The notes under the pieces are model-generated. The model was not told the DNA's origin and did not search any database. It saw nothing but the letters and a program-made list of their open reading frames with translations. A DNA stretch of 13,292 nucleotides from JAZKFP01 sp040386355 (GTDB lineage: Bacteria > Pseudomonadota > Gammaproteobacteria > Pseudomonadales > UBA6940), in assembly GCA_040386355.1 (NCBI GenBank), contig JAZKFP010000117.1, positions 1 to 13,292 on the forward strand, given 5' to 3'. How positions within the stretch are numbered: position 1 is the stretch's first letter; each line of letters begins with the position of its first letter. Positions 6,728-13,292 of this stretch are shown here, piece by piece. The position numbers and the translations under genes were made by a program.

Positions 6728-7642
6728 TTAGCGTCGAAAATGTACTGTTTCTTTGATGGCAGAAACTTTGATTGGATCTCTATTTTTGTAGGCTTCGTTC
6801 CAAACAAAATCTACTGTACGCGCTTGTGAAGTAGTAGCGGATGGATAAGGAATGATTCCTTTCAATTCAGCACCGGAGCGCAACAAAATATAGGCAATAA
6901 CTTTAATATCTGTGTTGCGTACTAAGGTTCCAAACATCAGAACATTAGCCGGTTTATTTCCAGTTTCTTTTTTTTCTGCATCAATATCTGTTGGAGCTTT
7001 ATCATCAGTTTCTTTTGAATCATCTGGTTTTTCTGTGTCAGCTGGTTCTTTAGATTCTGCAACTGGCTCTTCTTCAATAGGTTTTGGTGAAGGAGTAGGT
7101 AAAGGCTGGCCAGGCACTAGTTCAGCCTGATATTGACTACCGCGCACCACATAACCCGCTTGCTCTAATGCAATAGCTACTCGTAATTGATCAATTTCCA
7201 AGGGCAGTTTTTGAATGGTAATTGGATATTTCGAAGGAGGTAACTCAGGAAGCAACGATTGCAATTCATGATCTGCAGCAAAACTTTCTTGGATTCTTGA
7301 GTGTTTAATGCCCCATCCAAAATCCATGAGCTTTTGAAAGTATGCATGTTCACCTGTGAAGGGATAATCTGGATTTTGTTGGCTATCGAGTAATAGATTT
7401 TCCAATCGTGCTGAATGACTGCTTTGAGCCAGCTGCATTTCCTGTACTTTCTCATTAGAGACTTTTACTTCGTCATGCAACATCTTACCAAAAAACATCA
7501 GTGCGATAGTTATGCCTAAGCCAACGACACTGTTGCCCACTAACACTGCAATGCCGGATTTTTCTTTTAGCGAAATGAAAAAACCTGGGAAAATAAGCAG
7601 GAATAATACAGCTGATAATGCGTAGAGCAAATAAGTGAGCAT
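6728..7642 (-). CDS. Hypothetical membrane protein with acidic Pro/Glu-rich linker
   Basis: I do not recognise this 304-residue protein. It starts with two hydrophobic helices (about residues 4-24 and 32-52) in a hairpin. Next comes a charged helical stretch (53-85) that could form a coiled coil, and a folded-looking segment (90-175) containing a QLRVAIALEQAGYVVRG motif. A low-complexity linker (about 176-228) rich in Pro, Glu, Asp and Lys follows, then a compact C-terminal region (230-304) with VIAYILLRSGAELKGI and a basic end. The layout suggests an inner-membrane anchor carrying a large soluble domain. No Shine-Dalgarno sequence is visible before the ATG at 7642. It is transcribed toward ssb with a 191-base gap, so a shared transcript is uncertain. 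It diverges from the hydrolase gene at 7860. Confidence 0.75.
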   Translation of the reverse strand: MLTYLLYALSAVLFLLIFPGFFISLKEKSGIAVLVGNSVVGLGITIALMFFGKMLHDEVKVSNEKVQEMQLAQSSHSARLENLLLDSQQNPDYPFTGEHAYFQKLMDFGWGIKHSRIQESFAADHELQSLLPELPPSKYPITIQKLPLEIDQLRVAIALEQAGYVVRGSQYQAELVPGQPLPTPSPKPIEEEPVAESKEPADTEKPDDSKETDDKAPTDIDAEKKETGNKPANVLMFGTLVRNTDIKVIAYILLRSGAELKGIIPYPSATTSQARTVDFVWNEAYKNRDPIKVSAIKETVHFRR

Positions 7643-7859
7643 AAAGTTGTTAAATTAAATGAGTGGCTAACCAAAGTTAGGTAGGAATCAAACTTATGAA
7701 TACAAGGTAGATGGAAACTCTAAGGGAAGCAAAATCTGCATTTAAAAATAAAAGTGGTTTTGACTGTTTGATCACTTTGATTTAGAGAGTATCACCTATA
7801 ACTAAATATGAATTGAACCTGCTTTGTTAACCTTCATTTTTTTAGAGTTATATTGATTT

Positions 7860-8711
7860 ATGAAATTACGAAAATCTTTGACACTATTTACCACGCTCGC
7901 TACGACATTTGTTTTATCCGCCTGTACCACGCTAAGCTTTTATGCAGCAAATACTAAAAATGATTTATCGGAAGTGGACGTACAGAAAAATATTAAGTAT
8001 GGCAAGGGTGCGCGCCAACGATACGATGTATATGTGCCAAAAGTAGAGCCTCTAAAAGGATCAGTAATCTTTTTTTATGGTGGCGGTTGGCGTCAGGGTG
8101 AAAAGAATCAATATACTTTTGTAGCTGATCGATTGACGAGTATGGGTTATGAAGTCTTTATTCCCGACTACACGTTGTATCCTGAACAAGAATTTCCGCA
8201 TTTTATTGAAGATAGTGCTGCTGCAGTGGCGCATATCACTCGAAAAAATCCCGACAAAAAATTTGTTTTGATGGGACATTCAGCAGGCGCGTACAACGCT
8301 GCTATGTTGTTGGCCGATAAAAAATATTTGCAACAACAAGATGCTACTTCAGAAAATATTCAGGCATTTATTGGATTGGCTGGTCCTTACGATTTCATTC
8401 CTACTTCTAAAAAGTATCAGCTCATTTTTCAATCGATTAAAAGTCCTAAAGAAATGCATGTGTCAACATTCATCGATGGAACAGAGCCAACTTTTTTCCT
8501 TTATCACGGTGCTGAAGATGGAACAGTGAGTCCGTTTTACTCGCATCGATTAGCCAAGACCATTCAAAAACGGGGCGGACAGGTTTATATGGAAGAGCTG
8601 TCAGATATAAATCATATTAATATTATGTCGAGTTTTTCAGAACGATTTAGGACCGATTTACCTGAGAAGATGTTTGGAAAAATTACATCATTCATGAACG
8701 CACCTAAGTAG
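7860..8711 (+). CDS. Lipoprotein alpha/beta hydrolase (BD-FAE/esterase-like)
   Basis: The 283-residue product begins with a lipoprotein signal, hydrophobic to LSAC, with lipidated Cys22, so it is anchored at the cell envelope. The rest is an alpha/beta hydrolase of the carboxylesterase/feruloyl-esterase-like group. It has the oxyanion-hole segment YGGGW (73-77), the nucleophile elbow GHSAG with Ser141, and a probable Asp220 (in GAEDGTV) and His252 (in INHINI) completing the triad. The Tyr before GGGW replaces the His of many HGGG esterases, a variant that occurs in this subgroup. The natural ester substrate cannot be inferred. No ribosome binding site is clear; a TATATT element sits only 5 bases before the ATG, so the start signals are unusual. 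Transcription probably ends at the hairpin at 8780-8815. Confidence 0.88.
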   Translation: MKLRKSLTLFTTLATTFVLSACTTLSFYAANTKNDLSEVDVQKNIKYGKGARQRYDVYVPKVEPLKGSVIFFYGGGWRQGEKNQYTFVADRLTSMGYEVFIPDYTLYPEQEFPHFIEDSAAAVAHITRKNPDKKFVLMGHSAGAYNAAMLLADKKYLQQQDATSENIQAFIGLAGPYDFIPTSKKYQLIFQSIKSPKEMHVSTFIDGTEPTFFLYHGAEDGTVSPFYSHRLAKTIQKRGGQVYMEELSDINHINIMSSFSERFRTDLPEKMFGKITSFMNAPK

Positions 8712-8779
8712 AAAACACTATCAGTGAAAAAATTTTGAATGTAGTGGGAAAGAGGATTTAAACCTATAACAGTTCATAT

Positions 8780-8815
8780 GCAAAATGGAAGTCTATCAAT
8801 CAACTTCCATTTTGC
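8780..8815. terminator. Bidirectional terminator hairpin between convergent genes
   Basis: GCAAAATGGAAGT (8780-8792) and its perfect reverse complement ACTTCCATTTTGC (8803-8815) form a 13-bp stem with a 10-base loop. The A-run on the 5' arm and T-run on the 3' arm make it symmetric. It sits 69 bases after the hydrolase stop and 23 bases beyond the stop of the convergent small gene, so it can serve both strands. Confidence 0.75.
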
Positions 8816-8838
8816 TAAATTATATACACTTTCTAAAA

Positions 8839-8940
8839 CTACTTGCCTGCTTTCTTTTCTTGCTTCTTCAGCTTTTTTTCTTTTGCAGTAAGAAGGGGTT
8901 TCTTCTTTGTTTCTTTCTTAGTTTCTTGACCTTTAGACAT
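8839..8940 (-). CDS. 33-aa lysine-rich small protein
   Basis: This gene starts at ATG 8940 and ends in TAG at 8839. The product begins MSKGQETKKETKKKP and ends KKAGK; 14 of 33 residues are Lys and there are no hydrophobic segments, so it is probably a soluble, nucleic-acid- or ribosome-associating peptide. It resembles short MSKGxxxKKxxKK proteins that I recall being annotated as hypothetical in various proteobacteria. A strong ribosome binding site, AGGAG on the minus strand, lies 7 bases before the ATG, and a terminator hairpin (8780-8815) follows the stop. Together these make a complete gene in spite of its size. Its function is unknown, and it is divergent from the kinase gene at 9219. 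Confidence 0.75.
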   Translation of the reverse strand: MSKGQETKKETKKKPLLTAKEKKLKKQEKKAGK

Positions 8941-9142
8941 GGTTGATCTCCTATGATCGATTCAATAACTCAGTATTTTATAATGGATAAGATTATTCAG
9001 AAAGGCAACCCATTATCTAGCTTTCGTTTGTCGATATTTCATAGGTCCTTTTAGAAATGCTGGCAATTACTGTAAGTCGATTCTAAGATGACTCTCCAAA
9101 AAGTTGTTTCAAGAAAATTGCAAATTATACCGATCGAGTGTC

Positions 9143-9167
9143 TTGACCACTGATCTTTCAATATAAT
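9143..9167 (+). promoter_or_regulatory. Candidate promoter of the first kinase gene
   Basis: A perfect TATAAT at 9162-9167 lies about 50 bases before the ATG at 9219. TTGACC at 9143-9148 is a good -35 by sequence, but the spacer is only 13 bases, well short of the usual 16-18. Either the -10 acts with a poor -35, or an activator is needed. This is a pattern match only. Confidence 0.35.
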
Positions 9168-9218
9168 AAACAGCTTACAAATTACTTTTTATAAATAGTG
9201 TTGTGATGTAGGAAAATT

Positions 9219-10337
9219 ATGCAAGCTGTAGCACCTGACAAAAAGCACATATTTTTAGACAAAAATTGTGCGACAGACGCTAATACTTTAAGCGTATTAA
9301 ATAATATAGGAGTTGATTTAAGTACGAGCTCAACTCCGGTTCGACTTGCGCACAGTTTAGGGTTTGACTGGAAAGAGTTTAATAAATCCACTATATCGCG
9401 TCTCCAAGAAGGAAAATTTGGTGTTATTAAAGTTGTACATAATTTTAATAAAACTAAATCCTTTGCTGTGAAATTTCCAAAAGAACGTGGTAAAAAATTT
9501 TTTAATAAAGAAAATGAAATATTATTAAAACTCTTGCAAAATAATGGTGCAACTTCCTATGTGATTGAGGTTGGAGAAATATTATCGAGCAAAAATCATT
9601 TTGTTCTTTTCGCATTCGATACATGTGTACCAGTATTTGGAATAATAAAATATGAATACGATCTACATGATTATCTTAATAAAGAATTCTTTGATAAAGA
9701 CTATAATGAGTGTACATCTCAAAATAATATTCAATTTGCTTTAAAGTTCGTTGGTCAACTTTTAGAAGCAGTTGATTTTATACATTCAAATAATGTGACA
9801 CATAGAGATTTAAAACCTGAGAATATCTTATACGATAAACGTGATGGTCGATGGAAATTATGCGATTTTGGTTTGGCTGCAAATGGTGTCGATCAACTAG
9901 AGGGTCGATTAGGAACTGCGGAGTTTATTGCACCTGAAGTTTTTAAAGATGCTACCTATAACTTTAAAGTAGATATGTGGAGTGTTGGCTGTATTATTTA
10001 TAAAGTTTTAACAGGTCAACCTTTGCCAGATGTCAATAAAAATACAGATCAAACCACACATATAGAAAAAACCATTTTTTATAGAAAAAGTGATGTACCT
10101 ATCGATTTGTCTGGACTTCCTAGTATTACTCCACAATATCTAAAAGCTCTTCTAAAAATCATGTTAAATAAAAACCCTAAATTGCGTTGCACGGCTGCAG
10201 AGGGGCTCGAATGTATAAAGTCTCGTGTAGTTTTTGAAAATATGAGACTGAAACAAATGCAGGAAAGCTTCAGAATACAAAGTATTGTGGCTTTATTGCG
10301 AAACTTATTCCAACTCATGTTTAAGCGTTGGCTGTAA
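9219..10337 (+). CDS. Eukaryote-like Ser/Thr protein kinase (first of tandem pair)
   Basis: The 372-residue product is a Hanks-type kinase that would transfer phosphate from ATP to Ser/Thr of proteins. An N-terminal extension (1-56) contains STPVRLAHSLGFD (38-50), shared with the next gene. The kinase domain runs from about 57 to 335. It has a glycine loop EGKFG (64-68, the first loop glycine replaced by Gln63), the ATP Lys85 in AVK, Glu98 or Glu100 for the salt bridge, HRDLKPEN (195-202), DFG (216-218), APE (238-240) and DMWSVGCI (252-259). All catalytic residues are present, so it should be active. No PASTA repeats or sensor transmembrane helix follow, unlike typical bacterial PknB-type kinases. 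The C-terminus (354-372) is an amphipathic or hydrophobic-basic helix that might touch membranes. AGGA lies 5 bases before the ATG. Eukaryote-like motifs and context suggest an effector; this is an inference. Confidence 0.93.
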   Translation: MQAVAPDKKHIFLDKNCATDANTLSVLNNIGVDLSTSSTPVRLAHSLGFDWKEFNKSTISRLQEGKFGVIKVVHNFNKTKSFAVKFPKERGKKFFNKENEILLKLLQNNGATSYVIEVGEILSSKNHFVLFAFDTCVPVFGIIKYEYDLHDYLNKEFFDKDYNECTSQNNIQFALKFVGQLLEAVDFIHSNNVTHRDLKPENILYDKRDGRWKLCDFGLAANGVDQLEGRLGTAEFIAPEVFKDATYNFKVDMWSVGCIIYKVLTGQPLPDVNKNTDQTTHIEKTIFYRKSDVPIDLSGLPSITPQYLKALLKIMLNKNPKLRCTAAEGLECIKSRVVFENMRLKQMQESFRIQSIVALLRNLFQLMFKRWL

Positions 10338-10418
10338 ATAAAATATCAGAGATAAATTACTGAGAAAAGTTACGAGTCAGAAGGTGTTTTTATGGGGACG
10401 TACTATTCCTAATAAAAA

Positions 10419-10434
10419 AATATTTATAAATATT
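10419..10434. repeat. 16-bp AT-only palindrome between the kinase genes
   Basis: AATATTTATAAATATT reads the same on both strands. It sits in the 145-base gap between the kinase genes, 48 bases before the second start. It could be an operator or a weak hairpin, but in DNA this AT-rich it may be chance. No convincing terminator is visible in the gap, so the two kinases may share a transcript. Confidence 0.3.
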
Positions 10435-10482
10435 AACTAATAAATAATAATTAATTATGCATTTGTTGCGTAAGGGAAAGCT

Positions 10483-11613
10483 ATGACTATTGCTACAAGA
10501 GCTCACGCCACAACTATATCCAGACCACAGCCACCATTTACCCCCACTATCTCTCATCGAAAACAATTAAATTTGAATCCTGAAACATTTCAAAAAATAG
10601 CTGGATTACAAATTCAAAATGATAGTAATAGCGCTTCTACTCCCACCCGACTTGCGAATAGCTTAGGTTGGGACTTGCGAAATTTTAACGAATATAGAAT
10701 CTCTTCATTGTCAGGAGGTTCGTTTGGCACAATTAAAATGATTACGAATATTGAGGGTCAATCATTAGTAGTAAAATATTCAAAGAATAAAAATAATAGT
10801 GATAACAATAAAAAAATAAATGATGACTATCTAATACATGAAAATAAAATTATGCTAAATCTTTTGAAAAATAAAGATGCATTGAATCACATGATTCAAG
10901 TTGGAGAATTGCAAGAGAGTTATAAAACATTTTCCAATGCTTACCAGTTTTATCCTCAACTGGTTTTTGCAATGCCAAGATACGCACATGATCTATTTTC
11001 CAGTATAGCGAGAGGTGTTTTTTTCAAAAATCATCATTTTGGTAATTTTCAACAAACAATAATTACTATCTATAAGCTTTTAAAAGCAGTTGCTTTTTTA
11101 CATGAAAAAAATGTGACGCATCGCGATTTAAAGCCGGAAAATATTTTATACGATAGTAGGGACGGAGGCTGGAAAATTTGCGACTTTGGCTTGGCTGCTT
11201 CCAGTTTAAATGGTTTGCAAGGAAAAAAAGGTACCTTGCAAACTATGGCACCAGAGATTTTTATCCAAGATGAATATAATGCAAAAGTTGATATGTGGAG
11301 TTTGGGTTGTATTTTTTACGAAGTACTTTCAGGATTGAATGTACCAGACCTTCGTTTTCAAGCGAATGGGTCATTAGATCAAGAGAAAACAATTGAGTGT
11401 CGAACTACTAATAACCCAATGGATCTACGCGCATTACCTTTAACCACACCCTATTTTTTACGTCAACTTGTTGTAAATTTACTCCTTAAGCAACCTAAAA
11501 GCCGCATGACAGCGATCAAAGCTTGTCAATATATGATCACTACTTCGTTGGTGAAGAAACTTCCTTCGATAAACCTAATACAAAATAATCCTAAGCTAAT
11601 TACAACGTGCTGA
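10483..11613 (+). CDS. Eukaryote-like Ser/Thr protein kinase (second of tandem pair)
   Basis: The 376-residue product is a diverged paralogue of the preceding kinase. The N-terminus (1-30) is Thr/Pro-rich and basic. STPTRLANSLGWD (52-64) matches the motif before the kinase domain of its neighbour. The kinase domain has SGGSFG (77-82), Lys98 in VVK, Glu120 in HEN, HRDLKPEN (213-220), DFG (234-236), APE (256-258) and DMWSLGCI (270-277), so it should be active. A polar insert of Asn/Lys/Ser (about 101-114) lies between the ATP lysine and helix C, and the C-terminal membrane-like helix of the neighbour is absent. Codon choice in identical blocks such as HRDLKPENILYD differs at many third positions, so the duplication is old. 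AAGGGA at 10472-10477 is the ribosome binding site. No signal peptide or transmembrane helix is seen. Substrates are unknown. Confidence 0.93.
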   Translation: MTIATRAHATTISRPQPPFTPTISHRKQLNLNPETFQKIAGLQIQNDSNSASTPTRLANSLGWDLRNFNEYRISSLSGGSFGTIKMITNIEGQSLVVKYSKNKNNSDNNKKINDDYLIHENKIMLNLLKNKDALNHMIQVGELQESYKTFSNAYQFYPQLVFAMPRYAHDLFSSIARGVFFKNHHFGNFQQTIITIYKLLKAVAFLHEKNVTHRDLKPENILYDSRDGGWKICDFGLAASSLNGLQGKKGTLQTMAPEIFIQDEYNAKVDMWSLGCIFYEVLSGLNVPDLRFQANGSLDQEKTIECRTTNNPMDLRALPLTTPYFLRQLVVNLLLKQPKSRMTAIKACQYMITTSLVKKLPSINLIQNNPKLITTC

Positions 11614-11929
11614 ACAATAGACTATACCAAACGCACATGAGAATTCCCGGGTGATATGTTTTATGAATGGTGTGTTGTGGGAAAGTACATGCGGGCAAAA
11701 GATGTTTCGCCCGTGTTGAGCGCTGCCTATTACGGATTGAATATTTGAAAGGTGTTTTAGGAAATCCGATCTGCATTGAGCACGAATGACTAGTAATTTG
11801 ATAATTAATTTTTGTTGATGAACAAACAATGATAATCACAGTCCATACTGGTTCCTATTAAAAATTTAAAGCAAATACTTTATTTTATATTCGAAAATTA
11901 ATGAAATATTTAAAATGTCGGAGCACTTA
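11614..11929. other. Intergenic spacer with unexplained GC-richer patch
   Basis: No gene with a credible start fits here. Positions about 11640-11780 are visibly richer in G and C than the flanks. The patch contains a hairpin CGGGC (11692-11696) / GCCCG (11709-11713) with no T-run. On the plus strand an open stretch at 11641-11748 encodes a 30-residue peptide from ATG 11656. On the minus strand two overlapping open stretches cover most of the patch, but neither is recognisable. A decayed insertion or a structured RNA are possibilities. The last 110 bases are AT-rich and probably hold the promoter of the next gene, without a clear consensus match. Confidence 0.45.
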
Positions 11930-13258
11930 ATGTCCGCTAAAGATTCGCAACGCGCACGTCAGCGCAGTTGGCGTTTAGCAACTATGTCCGCTTCTGTGGC
12001 CAGTCAAGTGATGAAACACAAGGCTGCAAAATGGCTAGGTCGATCGAACCAGGATTCAAATGAAGTCTATCGAAAAATTGGTAGCGAACTTGCTCAAACT
12101 CTGGGTCAAATGAAAGGCTTGGCGTTAAAAGCAGGTCAAGTTTTAGCACAAATAAAAGATTTATTACCGCCCGAAATTGTTGAAGCATTAAGTGCATTGC
12201 GTCATGAAGCAGAGCCAGTAGATTTTTCGTTATTAGAGCCTTTGTTATTAAAAGCAGTAGGTCGTCCGCTCAAAGAAGTGTTTGCAGAAATTAATACCAC
12301 TGCAATTGGCGCAGCCTCTTTAGGCCAGGTACATTACGCGCGTTTACACAGCGGAGAAGAAGTTGCAATTAAAATTCAATATCCAGAAGTTGCACAGTAT
12401 TGCCGCGCGGATTTATTACAACTTAAGCGACTTGCAAAAATAATAGGTTTAACCGGAATAAATCCAAAAGCAATTAAAACGTTAATCAATGAAGTCGAAT
12501 GGTTAATTGTTCAAGAATTAGATTATCGTCAAGAAGCTGAAACCCTAGCCGCATTTCATCAAAAATCATTGCCAGACTGGTTAATAATTCCAAAACCATT
12601 TCTAACATTATCGAATGCGCAAGTATTAGTTATGACGTTTGAACAAGGCATTCCATTAGATGACTTTTTTCAATCGGAAAAAACAAATTCGACTGCATCA
12701 AAAAAAATACTTTCAACACGCGAACAAAGAAGCCACATTGCAAATGCTGTTTCTCGATTTGTTTTAGCTCAAGTATTCGATTTTTATCATATTCATATTG
12801 ATCCACACGCTGGGAATTTTGCATGGCGAAATGACGGAAATGGAAAATTAGTGGTGTATGATTTTGGCGCCACCCGAAAATTAAAACCGGAATGGGTGAT
12901 GAAATTACGGCAGCTGTTACAGCATATTCAACAACAACAACCTACTGCGATTGATCATATTTTATTAGAACTTGGTTCGCGTAATCCTGAACATAATTTT
13001 CCGGTTGATTTGTACAAAGATTGGTTGGAATTATTTTACCCAGTTATTTGGTCGCAAACTCCCGTAAAGCTGTCGGATTTAGATTTACACCATAAAGTAA
13101 TCCAATTGGTACGCGCGCATTTTGTGGAATATATGCGCAGCTTCCAGCCAGTTGGAGATATGTTATGGGTGGATCGAGCAGTCGTTGGCCATTATTGGAA
13201 TTTAATGCATTTAGAAAGTGAAGTTAACTTCAATTCCATCTTGGAACCCTACGTATGA
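11930..13258 (+). CDS. ABC1/UbiB (AarF/COQ8-like) family kinase-like protein
   Basis: ABC1/UbiB proteins are atypical kinase-fold ATPases that support ubiquinone or other isoprenoid-lipid metabolism at the membrane. Numbered from the chosen start, the family marks are KAGQ (67-70, the KxGQ motif), the alanine-rich loop AASLGQVH (128-135) that replaces a glycine loop, Lys148 in AIK, the ExD-type ELDYRQEAE (196-204), DPHAGN (291-296, the catalytic segment) and DFG (311-313). At 442 residues without the C-terminal transmembrane helices of E. coli UbiB (546 aa), it resembles COQ8/ADCK-like members more than UbiB itself, so I give no symbol. The ATG at 11930 is preferred over 11915 because GGAG at 11920-11923 lies 6 bases before it and nothing precedes 11915. 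It is not related to the neighbouring Hanks kinases beyond the fold. Confidence 0.9.
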   Translation: MSAKDSQRARQRSWRLATMSASVASQVMKHKAAKWLGRSNQDSNEVYRKIGSELAQTLGQMKGLALKAGQVLAQIKDLLPPEIVEALSALRHEAEPVDFSLLEPLLLKAVGRPLKEVFAEINTTAIGAASLGQVHYARLHSGEEVAIKIQYPEVAQYCRADLLQLKRLAKIIGLTGINPKAIKTLINEVEWLIVQELDYRQEAETLAAFHQKSLPDWLIIPKPFLTLSNAQVLVMTFEQGIPLDDFFQSEKTNSTASKKILSTREQRSHIANAVSRFVLAQVFDFYHIHIDPHAGNFAWRNDGNGKLVVYDFGATRKLKPEWVMKLRQLLQHIQQQQPTAIDHILLELGSRNPEHNFPVDLYKDWLELFYPVIWSQTPVKLSDLDLHHKVIQLVRAHFVEYMRSFQPVGDMLWVDRAVVGHYWNLMHLESEVNFNSILEPYV

Positions 13259-13292
13259 CCTGGTACACTGCGCGCTCTGCGCCAATGGCGGA
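13255..13292 (+). CDS. Probable start of a further gene, cut by the window end
   Basis: An ATG at 13255 overlaps the stop of the ABC1-family gene as ATGA, a typical translational-coupling junction, and the frame stays open to the end of the window. Only 12 residues (MTWYTARSAPMA) are visible, too few to identify. The weak GGAA about 10 bases upstream could serve as ribosome binding site. Confidence 0.45.
   Translation, partial: MTWYTARSAPMA

Noticed and set aside
11596..11839. Two overlapping minus-strand ORFs of 77 and 79 codons in the spacer
   Set aside because: They overlap each other in different frames, have no ribosome binding site or recognisable domain, and run into the end of the kinase gene.
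9219..13258. The three kinase-fold genes as one functional system
   Set aside because: The ABC1-family protein is only distantly related in fold, is separated by a 310-base spacer and normally acts in quinone metabolism, so adjacency alone is not evidence.
1..13292. CRISPR arrays, tRNA or rRNA genes, complete insertion sequences
   Set aside because: No spaced direct repeats, cloverleaf with CCA-type end, rRNA segments or transposase motifs were seen on either strand.

Overview
The window reads as AT-rich gammaproteobacterial chromosome. The evidence is a cbpA-cbpM chaperone pair, an E. coli-type ssb, a DUF1800/DUF1501 pair and an ABC1/UbiB-family gene. Two eukaryote-like protein kinase genes sit among these housekeeping genes. 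That mix, together with low GC, suggests a host-associated or intracellular lineage such as the Legionellales/Coxiellales/Berkiella group. The lineage is an inference; no rRNA or other decisive marker is present.

Layout. Positions 1-546 hold no convincing intact gene, only short coding-like remnants and a weak promoter candidate. Positions 547-1839 (+) are cbpA and cbpM. cbpA is split by a +1-type frameshift at a run of six A, so its J-domain half and its C-terminal substrate-binding half are in different frames. Positions 2012-5439 (-) carry an SDR oxidoreductase, then a DUF1800 gene closely followed by a DUF1501 gene with a Tat-like signal. Positions 5560-7642 (-) carry an uncharacterised two-helix membrane protein, ssb and a small lipoprotein, with a perfect 13-bp inverted repeat after ssb. 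A lipoprotein alpha/beta hydrolase follows at 7860-8711 (+). It converges on a 33-residue lysine-rich gene (8839-8940, -), and the two share a symmetric hairpin that looks like a bidirectional terminator.

The most interesting part is 9219-11613 (+): two tandem, diverged Hanks-type Ser/Thr kinases. Both keep the catalytic HRD, DFG and APE motifs. Both lack PASTA repeats and the usual transmembrane sensor layout, and both carry the same motif (STPxRLAxSLGxD) just before the kinase domain. They look like an ancient duplication of a eukaryote-like kinase and are plausible secreted effectors, but secretion cannot be shown from sequence. After a roughly 310-base spacer with an unexplained GC-richer patch comes an ABC1/UbiB-family kinase-like gene (11930-13258, +). 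Its stop overlaps by ATGA the likely start of another gene that runs off the window.

The cbpAM, DUF1800/1501 and ssb blocks look like ordinary chromosomal functions. The kinase pair with its flanking spacers looks like an accessory insertion. No tRNA, rRNA, CRISPR array or complete insertion sequence was seen.
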